Source: Plumapathes pennacea
Taxonomy: Eukaryota > Cnidaria > Anthozoa > Antipatharia > Myriopathidae
Reading direction: 5' to 3'
Assembly: GCA_964036295.1 (NCBI GenBank)
Contig: OZ038463.1
Span: 22,369,069-22,433,068 of the forward strand
Length of the DNA stretch: 64,000 bases
The notes under the pieces are model-generated. The model saw nothing but the letters and a program-made list of their open reading frames with translations, ran no database searches and had not been told where the DNA came from. This document shows positions 43,201 through 57,384 of this stretch, in pieces (the first letter of the stretch is position 1; every line of letters begins with the position of its first letter). The position numbers were made by a program, and so were the translations under genes.

Positions 43201-43560
43201 CACGCAAGTCGCAATACCTCCATATACAGATTTCAATGCAAAAATTATGAAAGTCAACCTTTGTCCGAATAGATGTGTTGTACGTCGCCTGGCCAAGAAA
43301 TACGCACAGTGATCTACCCGGCTGCTTCTTTTCTACGGCTTCCGAGTGCCACAAATCATAAAACTATCAAAGCAGCTTGGCCACTGTAAGGTCGCCCATA
43401 TATGTTATACTACCTGATCAGGATTAATTTTTTGCGCCAAAGTAAGAGAAATTTGTTTATACGAAATCTGATCAATCTCGTATCCAAACCCTCCAATGTA
43501 GAAGAAACTCGAAGGCTGGGAGGACGTCCGCACGGAGGTTAAGTTCACAATATTTTAAGA
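40300..43560. other. Gene-poor region with short ORFs
   Basis: The best ORF is at 41413-41667 (+), 84 residues starting MADKSTSVEELWRGIIRPF, helical and without a recognised domain. A (GCATA)n-like run lies at about 42787-42813. Otherwise nothing is supported. Confidence 0.35.
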
Positions 43561-43582
43561 ATTGGATCGCTAGTTGAATCCG

Positions 43583-43830
43583 TCAAGGGTAGTTTAGTTT
43601 TAAATAGATCTCTGTAGTGCAAAGACGACCGTTAAAAGTACCAACGGCCAGAAATGGCGAGCTTTCTCGAACGATAAAGTTGCAGGGACCCAGTTGATTT
43701 GGCCTTGCCAGTGAGTTCGCGGCGTGAGTTGCTTCAAGACCAGAATATACTAAAATGGACAGTAGGGACAAGAGCGGAACTCCCAAGAGAGACTTCCAGT
43801 TTCTCACCAGAAAAATATCACACATAGAGA
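43583..43830 (-). CDS. Possible short secreted peptide or signal-peptide exon
   Basis: A minus-strand ORF contains MCDIFLVRNWKSLLGVPLLS and LLSILVYSGLEATHA, a convincing signal-peptide pattern, then LGPCNFIVRESSPFLAVG with two cysteines and a stop. The hydrophobic core and cleavage-like A-x-A site support secretion. A weak GTACTT donor would end an exon after FLAVG in phase 1, which would match the phase of the receptor's first exon seen, but the distance is about 7 kb and I would not claim the link. Confidence 0.25.
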
Positions 43831-44459
43831 ACTTGGCTTTTGACAACTTGTTCAAATGAAACCTAACTAAACTATAAATTATCATTACTAACAACACTCA
43901 TACACTTGATCCTTAAAAGGTTGAGCGACTCTGTATTTTGAGCTTAGGAGCGAAAGTGTCAGCCGGCAAGAAAAGCTGAGTAATACGTGACATATCTTTT
44001 TATGCACAATCGATTTTGGCAGTTTGACTTCGAACATTTATTTCTAATCAGAGGCCACGATTAATCCAGCCTTCGCTTACAATATTTATCTACTCTCTTT
44101 ATTAACAGAATGCGTTTCTTCTCTCAGGCTTTAGAGTATTCGTGCTCTGTAACAAATATGAAATTGAAAGCCCGCGGGACTGAAAGCGAGGAATGAATGA
44201 AACACGATACCTGTTTACAATATTTTGCGGTTTTGATCACAGCGTGTTCGGTCCATTTATGACTGCAAACTCAATGCTCAGGACTATTTCGGTGTATTGT
44301 TCATTTCTAGTACACATTGACCACTTCGAAACAAAAGCTACATGATTGAATGGAAGAAACATTTCAGCAGGCAATGTAAGATAAGCAGAAGCATATTATT
44401 AGGCAACAAATGTCATGTAAAATGTAAAGCATAAATCGCTATTGTTTTACGGCTAAAGC

Positions 44460-45420
44460 TCATCGTAGCTTTGGTTTCCGTTTTCGGCCTGTTATCTTCC
44501 CAGAAGTATTTCGTGTCGCCACAGAAAGTTTCGTCGGGACTAAATAATTAGCGGCGACAGAGTTATTTGCAATCGCGTAGCAGTATCCATCAAATATCAA
44601 ATCCACGAAATTTTTGCCAAAATCATTTCCTAAAATCCAGTTTATCCGTGCATGTTCCACAGAACCAAACGGTGTTGAGTTTCGAGCATAATTGCCTCGC
44701 TGTGTCAAACTCGATATGCGTTACAGCTGTAGAAGCACCCTCGTTAACCAACTGGTTTCCGTTTACAAAAGAGCGGCACAATGGCTGCATTTCATGATCA
44801 CGGCATAATAGCCATGTATTTTAATCATCTTCGTTCGTCCGAACATTCTCGCTCAATTGCGGCATGCTTTCGTAATGCTTCAAATGTTTGACAACCATGA
44901 TAAATCAGAAGAAACTACCTTCGACGAGTTAAACCCGTTCGTCACAAATTTGGAATGCCCAAATTTGGATAGAACACAAAAGAACATATCTTTATATGGA
45001 TTTCCATTGTGGACGCAGAGTGAATGGGGGACAACTCAATCCCATAAAGGTCGCCTCTCCACGAAGTGGAGTGGGCGACCTTAAAAACTAAACAATGATA
45101 TGAAATCCGATTCCTGAATCATTTGTTTACCGCCTTTGCGGTCAAGGTATTCGTTACACATACGTATTTCACTTTGAACGACATGGAACTTCGACATCAA
45201 AAATTTGAAGGAAAGTTTTGTGTGCCCAAAGTTCGTCGGGACTAAAAGCGGCGACAGAGTTATTTGCAATCCTGCAGCGGTATCCATTAAATATAATTGA
45301 ATCCATCAAACATTTGTTTACGGCTATCACGGTGAACTTAAGAACGCAAGCCAAAATCGTTCCCTAAAATTCAGTTTATCCGTGCATGTTCCACAGAGCC
45401 AAACGGTATTGAGTTTGGAT
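44460..45420 (-). pseudogene. Two diverged copies of an unidentified ORF family
   Basis: Two segments about 0.7 kb apart share long matches: the block cagtttatccgtgcatgttccacag at about 44638 and 45372, and gcggcgacagagttatttgcaatc at about 44551 and 45249. The first copy is open as FGSVEHARINWILGNDFGKN and AIANNSVAANYLVPTKL. The second is broken. The sequences upstream of the second copy (about 45490-45565) resemble 62025-62095, next to another ORF of possibly the same family. Function unknown. Confidence 0.4.
45047..45082. other. 36-bp near-perfect hairpin
   Basis: AAGGTCGCCTCTCCAC is followed by a three-base loop and GTGGAGTGGGCGACCTT. The arms pair along their whole length apart from one bulge and one mismatch. 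It could be a MITE tip or a structured RNA; the surroundings give no decision. Confidence 0.5.
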
Positions 45421-45565
45421 GGCAAACAGATAACTTTATACACAACCATTAACGTACGATTCAATCGACTAGATCTCAAGTTATTCGCGCAGTTACCTCA
45501 CATCATCACATATCACGTGGCAATGTGAACCAATCACCGTGTGCTGATTCGTAACCCAGAAAAAA

Positions 45566-47489
45566 AATTAAAATATGGCAAAGAAAAAGACACGGTTGCA
45601 ATCCTAAGCTCGTCGAGGCGTTGCCCCAACGAGCAATTAACTTGCCGTTGGTCTAATATTGCAGCTGTTTCAAAAGGTTTTAGTACACACTATTGTAATA
45701 ATGAGATGAGGTATTTAATTACTAACTAAGTGCTACCACTTGCCATCAAAGAGTTGTTTTCAGGTATTGGCCTAATTTATTGTTTCGTTCTACGTCACGA
45801 AATAATTACCGTAAATGAGCGTTCTGTGAATTGTTAATAACGCACGTCATAAGAACTAAATTGGTGTAACCTCTTGGTGTAACATCTAGCATTAGCTGCA
45901 GAACTGAGAAGCCACCGGATTTCGAACACATTCCTACTCAGTCTCTCCGACGAATAAACCTGAACAATAAAGGAGTTTGATACGTTGGTTAAAACCGCTG
46001 CGGCTTACGCTACATTTATTCTGGTACTATTTCTGTACTTTTCAACATGTCGTTGTTCCAGATTTGTCCCTTCACAATATACTTGCATGAATGAAAATCT
46101 ATTCAACTATATTTATTGCAAATGTTATGTACAAATTATATAATATGTACATAATTGTGTACTTTATTGCTTGTAGTTTATTTGTATGCATGTTGGTATG
46201 TATGTAAATATGCAATGCTTTGCATGTGGTGGATTTTGGTCTGGAGTTGCCAGCAGTCAAATGAATATATACCTTTGCAAGTTGTCCATAAGCTAAAGGC
46301 TAAGGCCTTTCTCTTATTGAGAGCAGTTTCCTAGGCCGCTGCCTAATTGAGCTGGAACCGACTTCACATGGCCAGAAATGTGGGACAATCAGCGGTTTGA
46401 AGCACAGGCTCGCGTGATGCTGAAATTGTATTTTCCATTTTCAAAAATGTTTCAAAAGGAGCGAGACACTTTAACAAGATACTGAGCTTGCAAACCACAT
46501 AAATCAGACGAAAAGTCAAAAGTCATTAAGGATGACGTAATACATCGTACATATTACGAAATCCCTGAAGAAACAATTGAGATCTGGAGATCTGAATCAC
46601 TGGTAAACAGCGGTCTACGCTTTCAGAGCTTTGTAACCGCTCTGTATTGCAAATGGCGGATGAGTGAAAGCAATTTCAGTGGAGAAAATCGCGGAGAATA
46701 GCTCTTAAACCGCTTCTAAAAGCATCACTGGCGTTCAGATCTGCTCTTCAGTTATCGTTGTACGGCCAGGAACTACTTTCGCTACGAATTTACGCCTCGA
46801 AAACCATGGAATATCGAAGTAACATCTTCACCAAAGCAGTTCAGATGTGCACATGTTGACAAGCGACCATTCTAATTGCTCTAATTGTGGCTCCAAGGCT
46901 GAAAGAGTTCCATAAACATCTGAAGAATACTACTAGACTTTACCTTCGTCAGGAACTCTGCAGACAATTTCAACATTGTCACAAACGGTCAAAAACGAAG
47001 CAAGAGGAAGTATATTAACTTTCCTGACGTGTGCAGCCTTTTCAAGACGTTTTGCAGTTGACATATCTCAGCCTGAATTTGCTATATTTAGCCCATTTAT
47101 AGGGGATAAATGGCGATTGAGTGGATTTTTCTGGTGGCCTCGAGGAACCAAGAATACTGGATGTAAAACCCTCCAACTTGGACTCGAATAACTAGACCCC
47201 GATACGAGGGGAATTAGACGTCTGCAAGTGATAATTTCCTTCCCAGGTAAGAGGAAATAGTGAATATATTTGTTTTCCATACAAATTCGTGCGTAGTTCG
47301 ACATTTTTAAAGAGCCAATGAACACGTAGTGCGCATGCTTGGCGCCCACTGTACACGATTTCTGCCCATGTCGCATCACAACTTGTGCCTTAAAAGATAA
47401 CGACACAAATTGTGTAGTCGAAGCCAATAAATTAAGGGCCTGTTAACGTAAATATTTCATAGTCATCGGTCTATATATTTTTTTCTACA
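45566..47489. other. No gene recognised
   Basis: AT-rich DNA with short unconvincing ORFs on both strands. No repeat array or domain pattern was seen. Confidence 0.4.
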
Positions 47490-48960
47490 CCGCCATGTCC
47501 ACTGATTCGTCCTGCACCTTTTGTGCTGAACAGCACCCCTCAGTCAAATGCAACATTGTAACACATGTGACAACCCGTCGAACAAAAGGCAAGTGTTCTT
47601 TTTGTTTGCTTGAGATGTGGTCACGTGGCAAGGAACTACTCTTCGCATCTCAAATATTGCAACCACCATCATACATTTCTCTGTAAGAAAGATCGTCGCA
47701 AACATGACAGTATAGCACAGCACGACCAAAGAAAAAAGACGGCTGCTACCCAGAAATAAAGGGAACGCACCAACTCGTATGTGCGTGAATAGCAACACCC
47801 CTGTGTTGTTAGAAACTTGCAGAGCCTCAGTTGGTAGCCCTAGTGACCCACCAAGGAAAGTGAATACCAGAGTCCTCTTTGACTCCTGCAGTAAGCGAGC
47901 GTACCTTTCACAGTGAAGCCCCTGGTTGGAACAGATGAGTTATATTGATTAAGACATTTGGTGATGAGTCTACCGAACTGAGATATTGTGATTTTTTAAG
48001 TAACCAAGCAGTAGAATTAACAGTGGGCAAATATCTGCACCTGCAAGGATTGCAACTAGCAGACATACCTGCTGCACCAAATAAAGTTGAAGTTGATGTT
48101 CTCATTGGTGCAGACTCCTGAAGACCGCGCTGGTTGTGTTGTGTCAGGGCCAGTCGTCCTGAATTGCAAGTATACCCCAGAGTGCATAGTGAGCGTCAAC
48201 TCAACACTTACATTGAGAGTCGACACATCAGTCCAAGATCAAGCCGCAATTGGATAAGATACACAGTCAAGCCGTTTGTGCAGAACCGAGACAGAGACTC
48301 GGAAAAGAGACCAGTGTACTCATAGAAGTACTGCCCCACCCAAGAGAATACAGCAGACATTGCATCACGGGAGCTACGGCAATCGAATTAGCAAACAGCA
48401 AGAAGTAGTGGCGTGGTCTTTTCTTCTTATTGAAGGCTGATAGAGAATGGCCGAAACAGTTTAAGAACAGTTCTGCTGGCCACGTTGACAAAGAGTTGAA
48501 ATCCAGCAAAGCAAGTGCTGCAGTGACCGTCGTCAGCATTACCGCCAACCACAACTCCAGCCTCGAGAGGGTAGTGAAGGCTACAAGACACTAGGAGCTG
48601 CGTATGTGCTACGTATTGTGCAAAACATTAGATGCCGATTTGCGAAATCAGTGGAAAAAGAATAGTGTTCAAGCAAAAAAGTTCAAGCAAACGAAGTTGT
48701 CAATGAATGTGTGCGAGGTAAAGGCGGATTTTGCGCTGTCATGGTAGAATCGACAATGCGCCTTTACCACATGATTCCAAGTCCCCAATCCTACTACCCG
48801 CTGACCATCACCTGACAAGCCTAATAGTTCTGCACTGTCAGAAGGATGTGATGCACAACGGAGTATAAGAAACCCTGGTCCAAGCGCGAACAAATTCCGG
48901 ATTGCAAGGGGAAGGCAAACGGTGAAGGAAACCATACCAAAGTGCACTGTTCAATTATTT
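47490..48960 (+). mobile_element. BEL/Pao retrotransposon fossil
   Basis: Successive plus-strand blocks in changing frames match BEL/Pao proteins in order. A Gag zinc-finger region has CTFCAEQHPSVKCNIVTHV and then, after a shift, RCGHVARNYSSHLKYCNHHH. A protease-like segment has VLFDSCSKRAYLS and VEVDVLIGADS. A short linker before integrase has NSSLERVV and, shifted, AAYVLRIVQNIRCRFAKSVE. An integrase zinc-binding block has GRIDNAPLPHDSKSPILLPA and DHHLTSLIVLHCQKDVMHNG. Reverse transcriptase is missing, so the copy is internally deleted as well as frameshifted. The superfamily call rests on these remembered motif patterns. Confidence 0.75.
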
Positions 48961-51900
48961 GAACGGGATTATTTCGGACACGTTATCAACCCATGAAACG
49001 CAAGACATATTTGTCACCATCAAAATTTTTTTCCTTATGAGAGCTTTTTTGGGTTCTACTAAGGTTGTGAAGTTTGATCAATAGAACTGGCAAACATGCA
49101 TTCGCTATCGAAGGATCGAAACGGGCACCATCTTGGAATAAGGTTTCGTCCTCGCTTCCATGTTACACGCAGCCGCCATGTTGGTTTTTAGTGGGACCAG
49201 ATAAAAAGATTTCGACTTTTATTCTACTCATATTTTTCACGAAAGCGTCATCCTGAGCCATATGGCCAAGATGTTGCTTCACCAGAGGCCCACAAGGAGG
49301 ATAAAGAGGGAAAGAAATGCAACGAACAGCGAAAAAGACAGTTTCAACCCGAATGGAATAATTTTTTTTCCATGAATGCGATTTACCAATTTTCCAGGCT
49401 GGCTAGTAGTTAGCCATTTTGGGCTACTGCTTTTTTAGACCAACTAGCCCAATAGCCTAGTACCTAAAAATTTTGGTGTCGAGCACTGGTTTTTCCACTG
49501 GTTTACTTGTGAAGCTGCGCCCCTCACTGACCTCAATCCTCCCATTGAGCTGAGATGCCACAGTCCGCTCTTAAAGTGCAGGGTTATGACGAGTCAAAGC
49601 TTCTCTAGCAATTAGTTTACATAACTGGCACTATACAAGCAGGTAATCATACGTTTCTTATGCAATTCCAAAGGCATCCTTTTGCTTCAACATTGTCATA
49701 TATGGATGTAGCAGGAGACAGTTATGGAGGGACTCTATATGTGAACTTAAATCAGCTTTTTAATACAAAGTATCTCATTCAAAACCCTAATAGTGGACCC
49801 ATAATTTGATTCCGTCAGTGACAATCCAGTAATACCGGTTAGGGCTGTGCTTTCCAGCAGGCCTCTCAAACAATGATGAAGCAAGACATTCAAAGTTTGG
49901 TCTGAGAACTGGCAACTTGATCACAGATGAACTTCTAGAGTTTATTGATACGTGCTTGGTTGTATCAATATGGCTTGTTCCTCATTGAAGGCAATTGCAA
50001 TTGCATATTATTGCACTTTTTTGTTTTTTATGTCACAGGAAAGCAAAATTACTAGAAGAACCTTAAGACCAGAAGAAATTAGTCACGAGTTGAAATCGTG
50101 GATTTGAAAAAGCGAAACTGACATCCACCAGGCAAGAATGCAACAATCAGTGCAAAAAGGACAATGAAATGTTACTTTTTGCAACTTGGGGTTTGATCAC
50201 TCGAGTCGCTCATGACGCAGTGTTGTGCAACTACTTTTGTCAAATTTCTATTCAACCAGATTTTAGAAAAAGACGCTGAGCAATCTTTGTCTTTACCTTC
50301 CATGTAGTGCGAGCACAGAAGGATACCCTACCACCCTCTGGAGATAAGTCGATTAGTGTTGGCTCCTTGTCAGGAAATACTTTTAGTCAAAAATGGTTGC
50401 AGTGGACCATCTAGTACAGACATGCGAGGAAATCTCAAGACGAAAATGTCTGACAAGGCAAAAATGACCAGCACTAAGTGAACGCGAGGAATGTAAACGA
50501 GACGATGAAATGTTGTCTTCTTCAGATCGGGAGAGATCACCCGAATCGCACATGAAGGATTTTTTGCCACGACGAGCTGTATGAAGTTTACTTCATTGTC
50601 AAATTTCCAGCTTCGATGATCAAGCTCGGGCTTCCCACCGTCTTCTGGAGATCATTGTAGTTGGATCAACTGTAACTCCGATGGACTTATTGCCTAGTAG
50701 ATATGCTATCTAGAATACGTTCTGCGATGAAAGAATTTGTTGAACAAAGAATGGTGAAGGCATGAAACTATGATTTCAAAGAGAAAGTGCGAAATTGGGA
50801 AATATGTTGATCACAAGATATTTAGCTATCCAAAAGAGAGCCACTGATCCCACGCAAGCATTCGCCATCGATCCGCGCCATCCTATCTTCCTATCCATAA
50901 CACAAGGAGACCAGAATTTGAGAATTTGAATAAAAATTTTAACAAAACAGATAGACAACAGGACATTCAAGAAAAAACGCTTCAAAGTGAGACGGACATC
51001 AAAAGTGTCCCGTTAAGGCAGTACAGATAAGGAAAGCCAATATCTTCGGGAAGTTATTGCAGCATAAGACATGACAAGACCACTAAGTCAAAAAAAGGTT
51101 ATGGCCTTGACCAAGAGGTAATTACCATTCGCTCTGTGTGCAGTTGAGTTGAGCGAAAAGTGGAAATAGAGAGAGACGAACAGAAAGAAAATCTTCCATC
51201 CGAGGGCATCGATCAAGAAGCAAACTCCAGAATGTGCTTGGTATTTTCTTAAAGGCACTAGCGCATAGCTTTGAATTGGTTTTAATACATGGGCATCGAG
51301 AACCGCTCCATTTCGATGTTGTACTTGCCAATCTACCAATTCAAGTCTGTTAGTATCAGATGGTCTTCCACAGTTAAATGCTTCAACGCTCTGAAGAAGT
51401 TATACCCTCTGTTTCGGTGAACATTTTCAATACATATCCTGTGATTTAATAGGGCAATTCAAACACTTTACTTTCGTTAGCTACCGGAAAATGATCACTC
51501 GGTAGCTTTGTTTAATTACTGCTTGTGTAGCTGGTAAACATATTTTTGGTCGAAACGAAACATAAATAATATACAGTATGACGATGAAGAGTCATGTGCA
51601 TAAAATCTGGTTCAGGCGCGCAGCACATAAGTTAAACTTGAGGACCATTAGTTGCAAATTTAAACCATCGTGTTAGCAGTTTTTCAAACTAACCAAGTAG
51701 AAAAGAGTCTCTGTATTGGTGTGTCACCGTCAAACCAGAGTACATCAGTTCCACAAACGTACAACAAAGTAACTTAAAGATTGTCCCTGTTCTTCGACGT
51801 CGTCTGCTGGACATTCTACTAGTTTAATGATTTTCAACTCGAGCGGATAACTTCTTTAAAACGTTAAGGCAAGACCAACATGAGCCACTAATAACTGCCA

Positions 51901-54900
51901 TCTTTGCCGAAGATTTTGGCGAAAGTATCTATGTTTAAGTGCTACACGATCATGTTAACTGTATCTGCCTCTTATAAACTAAGTTCCTCAATAAAGGTTT
52001 TCAGTACATAAAACAAAATAGCATATTGCTGTGTGGATGTTCAGCAATGCGATAAAACATATTTATTACACAAGCCTAGATTCGTTACCCAAAATACATA
52101 TTTTCTATTGTGTTTAGCTCGGGTGGTATCAAAGACAAATATTACAAAATATACATAATCCATCGCGTGATGTGTACTTTGACGTTAGATATAGCTCGAA
52201 ACTGGTTAGACGTAGTGAAAGAGACTTGTTTTCGATTTTTGTTTTGCTTTCAGAACTTCAAAAAAGAGGTTTTGAGCGTCGTTTTACCGACGATTGTAAT
52301 AAAAGCAATAACGTCGCTATTCAAGAAGTGGTTTTAATTTAGTAGATCATCATAAAAGGGTGGCAAGTGGTGCGCAAAACCAATTCAGAATAATCTGCAA
52401 TGGTTCTGACAAGATCGCGGAGATTCTTGAGGCTTTCCCTCTCTTTCCTTTCAAAAAATCAAGGACCAAACGGACTAAAACAACTTCTGTCAGCCGAAAA
52501 TGAAGTGTAATTGTTTCGGGGAACTACTGTTGCCCATTTCAAGTACTGAGTTTCTCTTGACTGTTGCTCGAGCACTAAAATATTAAATTTCAGACAAAAT
52601 CATACTGCGAGCTCTACAATCAGTCTCAACAACAAAAGTTTCTTTTCCGGAGACATATGCCCAGTTTTGGGACAAAACAAGCATCAATCTTATTTGCATG
52701 CACAGTTTTTATTTAATATTTCCGTGCAAGGAGATGTCAACATCGGCAATGAAGAATATAAGGTTTCTAATTTACCTACAAGATTGTATTTTGACTATAA
52801 AGTCAAATCGGACGTGTGTTGAAATCTATAGTTAACCATCTAGGCTTAATGTAGCTTCCTCCGTCACAATTGTGTGATTTCTTCCTTTTCTGAGCTAATT
52901 TGCTGCTGATAAATTGTAGCTTTTAAAATTATGGTTGAGGTTGGTGCACACCGCGTTGATTATCAAGGGCGACAATTAAGAGAGAGAAGTCAGTTTTACC
53001 AGAAGTTTCGCCGCTATGTTCTTGCCAAAGTTCTATCAGGAGACATTTCGTTTCACAAATAAAAACGGAGATGACGGGGTACTGCAGAAATTAATCTGTA
53101 TTTTCAAGTTCCAATTTTTTTTTCTCAAAGAGTTAGTTTCAAGTCGTGAAATCAGCAGATGGGTCAATAATAATTCAATGTTTCTGACCAAAGGCTGTGG
53201 ATATGCTTATTTCGCCTAAATTTGCAACATCCTATAGCTGGGCTGCGAGTTTAGCTGTCGGGAAGATGCAAACTAATCCGTTTATGAACCACTTATTGAC
53301 ATTTATAAAACATCATACAAAAATTTGGCATTGAAGAATTGAACATCAGTTCCAAATCATACATATCTTTTGCCCGGCCTTTGTGTGGAACATCCGCAGC
53401 AAAGCAATTAGTGACAATTTTTACGAGCAAACTATAACGCATTTGGACCCAAGTTAGCACGTCTGAACAATAAAGTTTAAGGCGACAGCAGAAAAAGACC
53501 TTTCCATGGAACAAAATGCGAAGATCTGCATATACGTACCGTTTACAATGATGTTTTCCGCTTTAACCAGGTAAGGACCCTACAAAAAAAAATCAGGAAA
53601 TGTGTAAATGTAAAACTCTAAAACGTCTGTCTGTAACAGCGAATTCTCAATTGACGCAAAATGCTAGGAACCTTTTGCAAAAGGTGAGATAATCCGAGGA
53701 ATAACAACAGAGATAAGAACGCCATGTTACTTCATCCGTTAACCCAGAATAATGCCCCTTGAATTCGAGTATCCGGACCGCAAATACTCATAACAACCGA
53801 TGACCGGCAAACTGTTCGAGGTTCAAGAAAACCTGCGTTGCACCCGTTCAGCTAAATTGCGTGGGACTTGAATATGCAAAATAGACGTATGGTAATTCTA
53901 TACCTTAGCAAACGGAACATTTGTAAAAAATACTGAGCTCAAAATCATAAAATGCCTAATGTTTTATTCGTCAGTAAGCTCAAGAAATAATAGGACAAGA
54001 GGGAGGGAAAAGACAACAAGCTTAGAGAACTTAGCGATGTGCAAAAGAATAGAACACGTCATTCACTTTGTGTCAACGGATGTGCTCGCTGTCAAAATCA
54101 ACATGTCAAAAAATTTGTGAAGAAATACTCTGTATCGATTGACCGCGCCCCCTGTCGCGTCGCCATTTCCGCTCCCGCAAATATAAGAAAAATGACTGGG
54201 AGCCGGTATGTTTTCATTTATTTCTCTAAAGTTCTGCCGTTATGTCAAAATACTCGCACGGTTCCTGAAACTTGAAGGCTTTATCTTCATTTTGATGTCT
54301 ATTTGATGTGCTTCGGGGTGATAAAGACTTGGCTTGCGACTCGTGCAAACAGAACATTGATGGCAATTTTTCAAAGCAAACATCGGACCGTTTAACAATT
54401 AAAGCACCAACTAAGGACTGTTTATGTGCCTTTGATAAACGTCATCTGGAACAATCCGGATGCGGCAAACAGGAAAAAAAAATACTGGCTAAAAAATTAG
54501 GTTGCTGTCAATCGAACATAAAACATTGTCGCAAATTCAAATACTTTCAGACTTTAAATTGGCCCCTGGTAAGATTTCCGCTAGAGAACGACCCTTGAAA
54601 AAATATAAAACATCTTTCTGTTGTAGAAATATAATTTTCCACATGATTCCCTGTTTTTCGATAATTTTAGAACTTTAACATGCTTTTAAAAATTGAAACG
54701 CCCATTTTGACAGTAAACTGCATAATTACGCACGCTCATTTTTTTTGTTTCCAAAACGTCTCCCTCTCTCTGTTTTTTTTTTTTTTTTTTTTTTTACTGA
54801 GAAATATATTTTTCATGTCGCCGTCTGCCCACTTAAAAAAAGTCCCATAGGTAGAAAAAAGAAAAACTTTCGGTTGGCAGTGACGCTGTAGCTGGACTGG

Positions 54901-57384
54901 GCAAATTTCAATATTGACCACGGTGTCAGCGATAAGGCAAACAATTTAGCACCCTGACTGATGTAAAAACCGTTTCTCCAGCCATCTACAGCAAACTAGA
55001 GTTCCTTGCATGTTCTTTCTCCCCATAGAAATGTTACCATTTATTCAGTATGAGCTTGGTACGAGTATGAAAATACTTTCATCGCGTTGGAAGAAAAGAT
55101 GCTGGGAGGAAAAAACATTGGGTGCGAAAGAGAGTAACTAAGGTTTCTTGGCAAAAATACAATTTCAGTCAAAAATCAATAGCTTTATAAACTATAATGC
55201 ATCCGTGGGTGCACACCTTTCATATACCAAATTGCAGTTTGCATTTTATTTTAAAAGTCCTAGACAAACTGCGGAAACATAAAAAGGGACTCAGTCCTTT
55301 TGAAAACCGCATAATTTCAAACTTCAAATTAGTGTCAGTACCGCAAAACCGAAAGATGTACCATTTTCGGACACTGAAAGCTCAAACCTTACTGTGTTCT
55401 GAGATGCATACATTACGTTTAAACATGGAGCTTTTTCACAAACTACAAGCACGAAAGCAGAGCTTGGCGGTTTATGGACGAATGCAAGGAAATAGCACTG
55501 AGTCCTTCCTCGTAAGCAAAGATGTTCGCGCAGGCGCAAGCTAGCGTAACTTTAATGGGCAATCCCGACGGGACGTGATCAACACTGAGAACCTTTCAGA
55601 CCAAAGACAAAGTGCCGTTCCATAGTCTATGTTCTTTAGCAGCTGTGTTTATAGCATCAATTCAGCAGAAAATACTGGTGTAAAATATAATAATTATATG
55701 TAATACCTTGTATTTAAAGTTATTTCGTGCAATGACCTGTTTGAAGTTGAATGTTTTTAAAAATGTTTGGCTGACTTTCTTTGACTTCATGAAGCCCCTC
55801 TTATTAAAAATTGACGTGCTATTCGCAGTTACGGACAAAGAATTGAGATAAAATATTCTATTATCAGTATATACCATTTGCATAAATACACGAGAAGAGT
55901 GGAAGAGTATGGCAATAAATGGCCGCAAAGCCTTAGAGAAAGAAATAAGCATTTTCATGCTGGTTTTGAGCGTACTTAACAAGACCTATATTTCTTCACG
56001 TGCAGCTTTAATTTGCACACGGAAAAATACAGCAGTGGAATGACCAACTGAAACGGTCAATTTCGCGGTGCAGATCCGAGGCAATTCATAAAAACATTGA
56101 GTCACATATATATCTGGAAACTTCGACCTCTTTGTGGGTTTTCACGTATTTAAGAGGAATTCAGTCTAAAACAACATCATTAAGGGTTCTGAACACGGAG
56201 CAATTTTATATTTTGAAATTCAAATGAAGAGCAAATACGATTAACGAATCACCAGTTGAGCGAGCGCGACAGGTGGATTGGTGTGTGTTTGGTAATATAG
56301 ACGATCAACGAAAAGAGCCAATATGAGAAGAACTTCTAGAATGATGGAGAATAGTTAACTAAAAACCAAATACAAAAATCTTCTCTGACACAGACCCCCG
56401 AATTGTCCAGTTCGTCTTTTTAATAAACAATGTATGGCGCGAAGCCTTTTTCACAGCCGCCGTCTCATTGGGTGTTTACGAACAAGGAATGGCGCTTTTG
56501 GTGCAGTTTTATTACTCTCTTTTGTCATTGCACTGTTTACCTGTGAGTTTTTTCCCTATCACGTTCCTAATGGATTATTTGCCTTAGCTAGTGGGAGGGT
56601 GAAGACACAAAACATTAAAAATGCATGGAGACACGTTCGCTTCGACTAGTATATAGCCTTCACGGACATAATGCGGAAGTCGTTTCCTTTTCGATTAAAT
56701 TTAACCCGTACTTTAAGTTCAATTTTCAGTTCATAATTGTTTATTACAAATCAATTTCAAAAGTTTTAATCAGGCTGTTGTACCAACGTACCGCTTAGGG
56801 TGCTCAACATGAAACGCTGACAGTTTTATGTGACGTGGTATTGTTTCGGAATCAAATGTCCGTAAAATGGAATCTTTTACCCTACGAGAAAAAGACTGTA
56901 ATCAATGTACAAGCTTACAGTTAAGTAATTTTACGGATGTCTTCTATTATAACATAATTTAGTATCCCCGTCCTTTTTATGTGGGTCCTTCCTCCGCCCC
57001 CGAGCGATATAGTACCCGTGGTTCCGATGGTAGCGAACCCTGTAGTGAAGCATTCAAGTCGGACAAATGGTATAATTAAAACAAATCGACCTTGTAGGGG
57101 GGTCATTGGAGCATTTACATTGGACCTTAGAGGGGGGTCATTGGAGCATTTACGGTGCAGGAAACTTCACGTCAGAAAATACAACAGACTAACTAACGTG
57201 ACACCAGCAAATATGGTGTGACAATATTTTATTCGATTGAATCAGCTGAAGAATGCAAGACAAATCACGACCATGAAGAGCCTGAGAGCTGAAAGGGCGA
57301 AGATTCCGTTCACCGAATCAAGTCTATTTGATGTATCTATCGAAGGATATTTCAATGATTTTCAAAAGAACCAGAGAGCGTTTC
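48961..57384. other. Long gene-poor region
   Basis: About 8.4 kb of AT-rich DNA with short ORFs only. Notable items are a poly-T run at about 54771-54795, ORFs of 96 and 115 codons at 54308-54598 and 55197-55544 without recognised domains, a signal-anchor-like ORF at 56434-56649 (AVLLLSFVIALFTCEFF), and a tandem duplication at 57093-57155. None is good enough to call a gene. Confidence 0.4.
57093..57155. repeat. Short tandem duplication
   Basis: The block ggggggtcattggagcattt is present twice with a period of about 36 bp. Confidence 0.7.

Noticed and set aside
53540..53582. Mini-exon on the minus strand encoding GPYLVKAENIIVNG with AG/GT borders, phase-compatible with the receptor
   Set aside because: It is too short to recognise and more than 17 kb upstream of the nearest receptor exon.
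56434..56649. 71-codon ORF with a signal-anchor-like segment
   Set aside because: It has a good hydrophobic stretch but nothing else, and no linked downstream exon was found.
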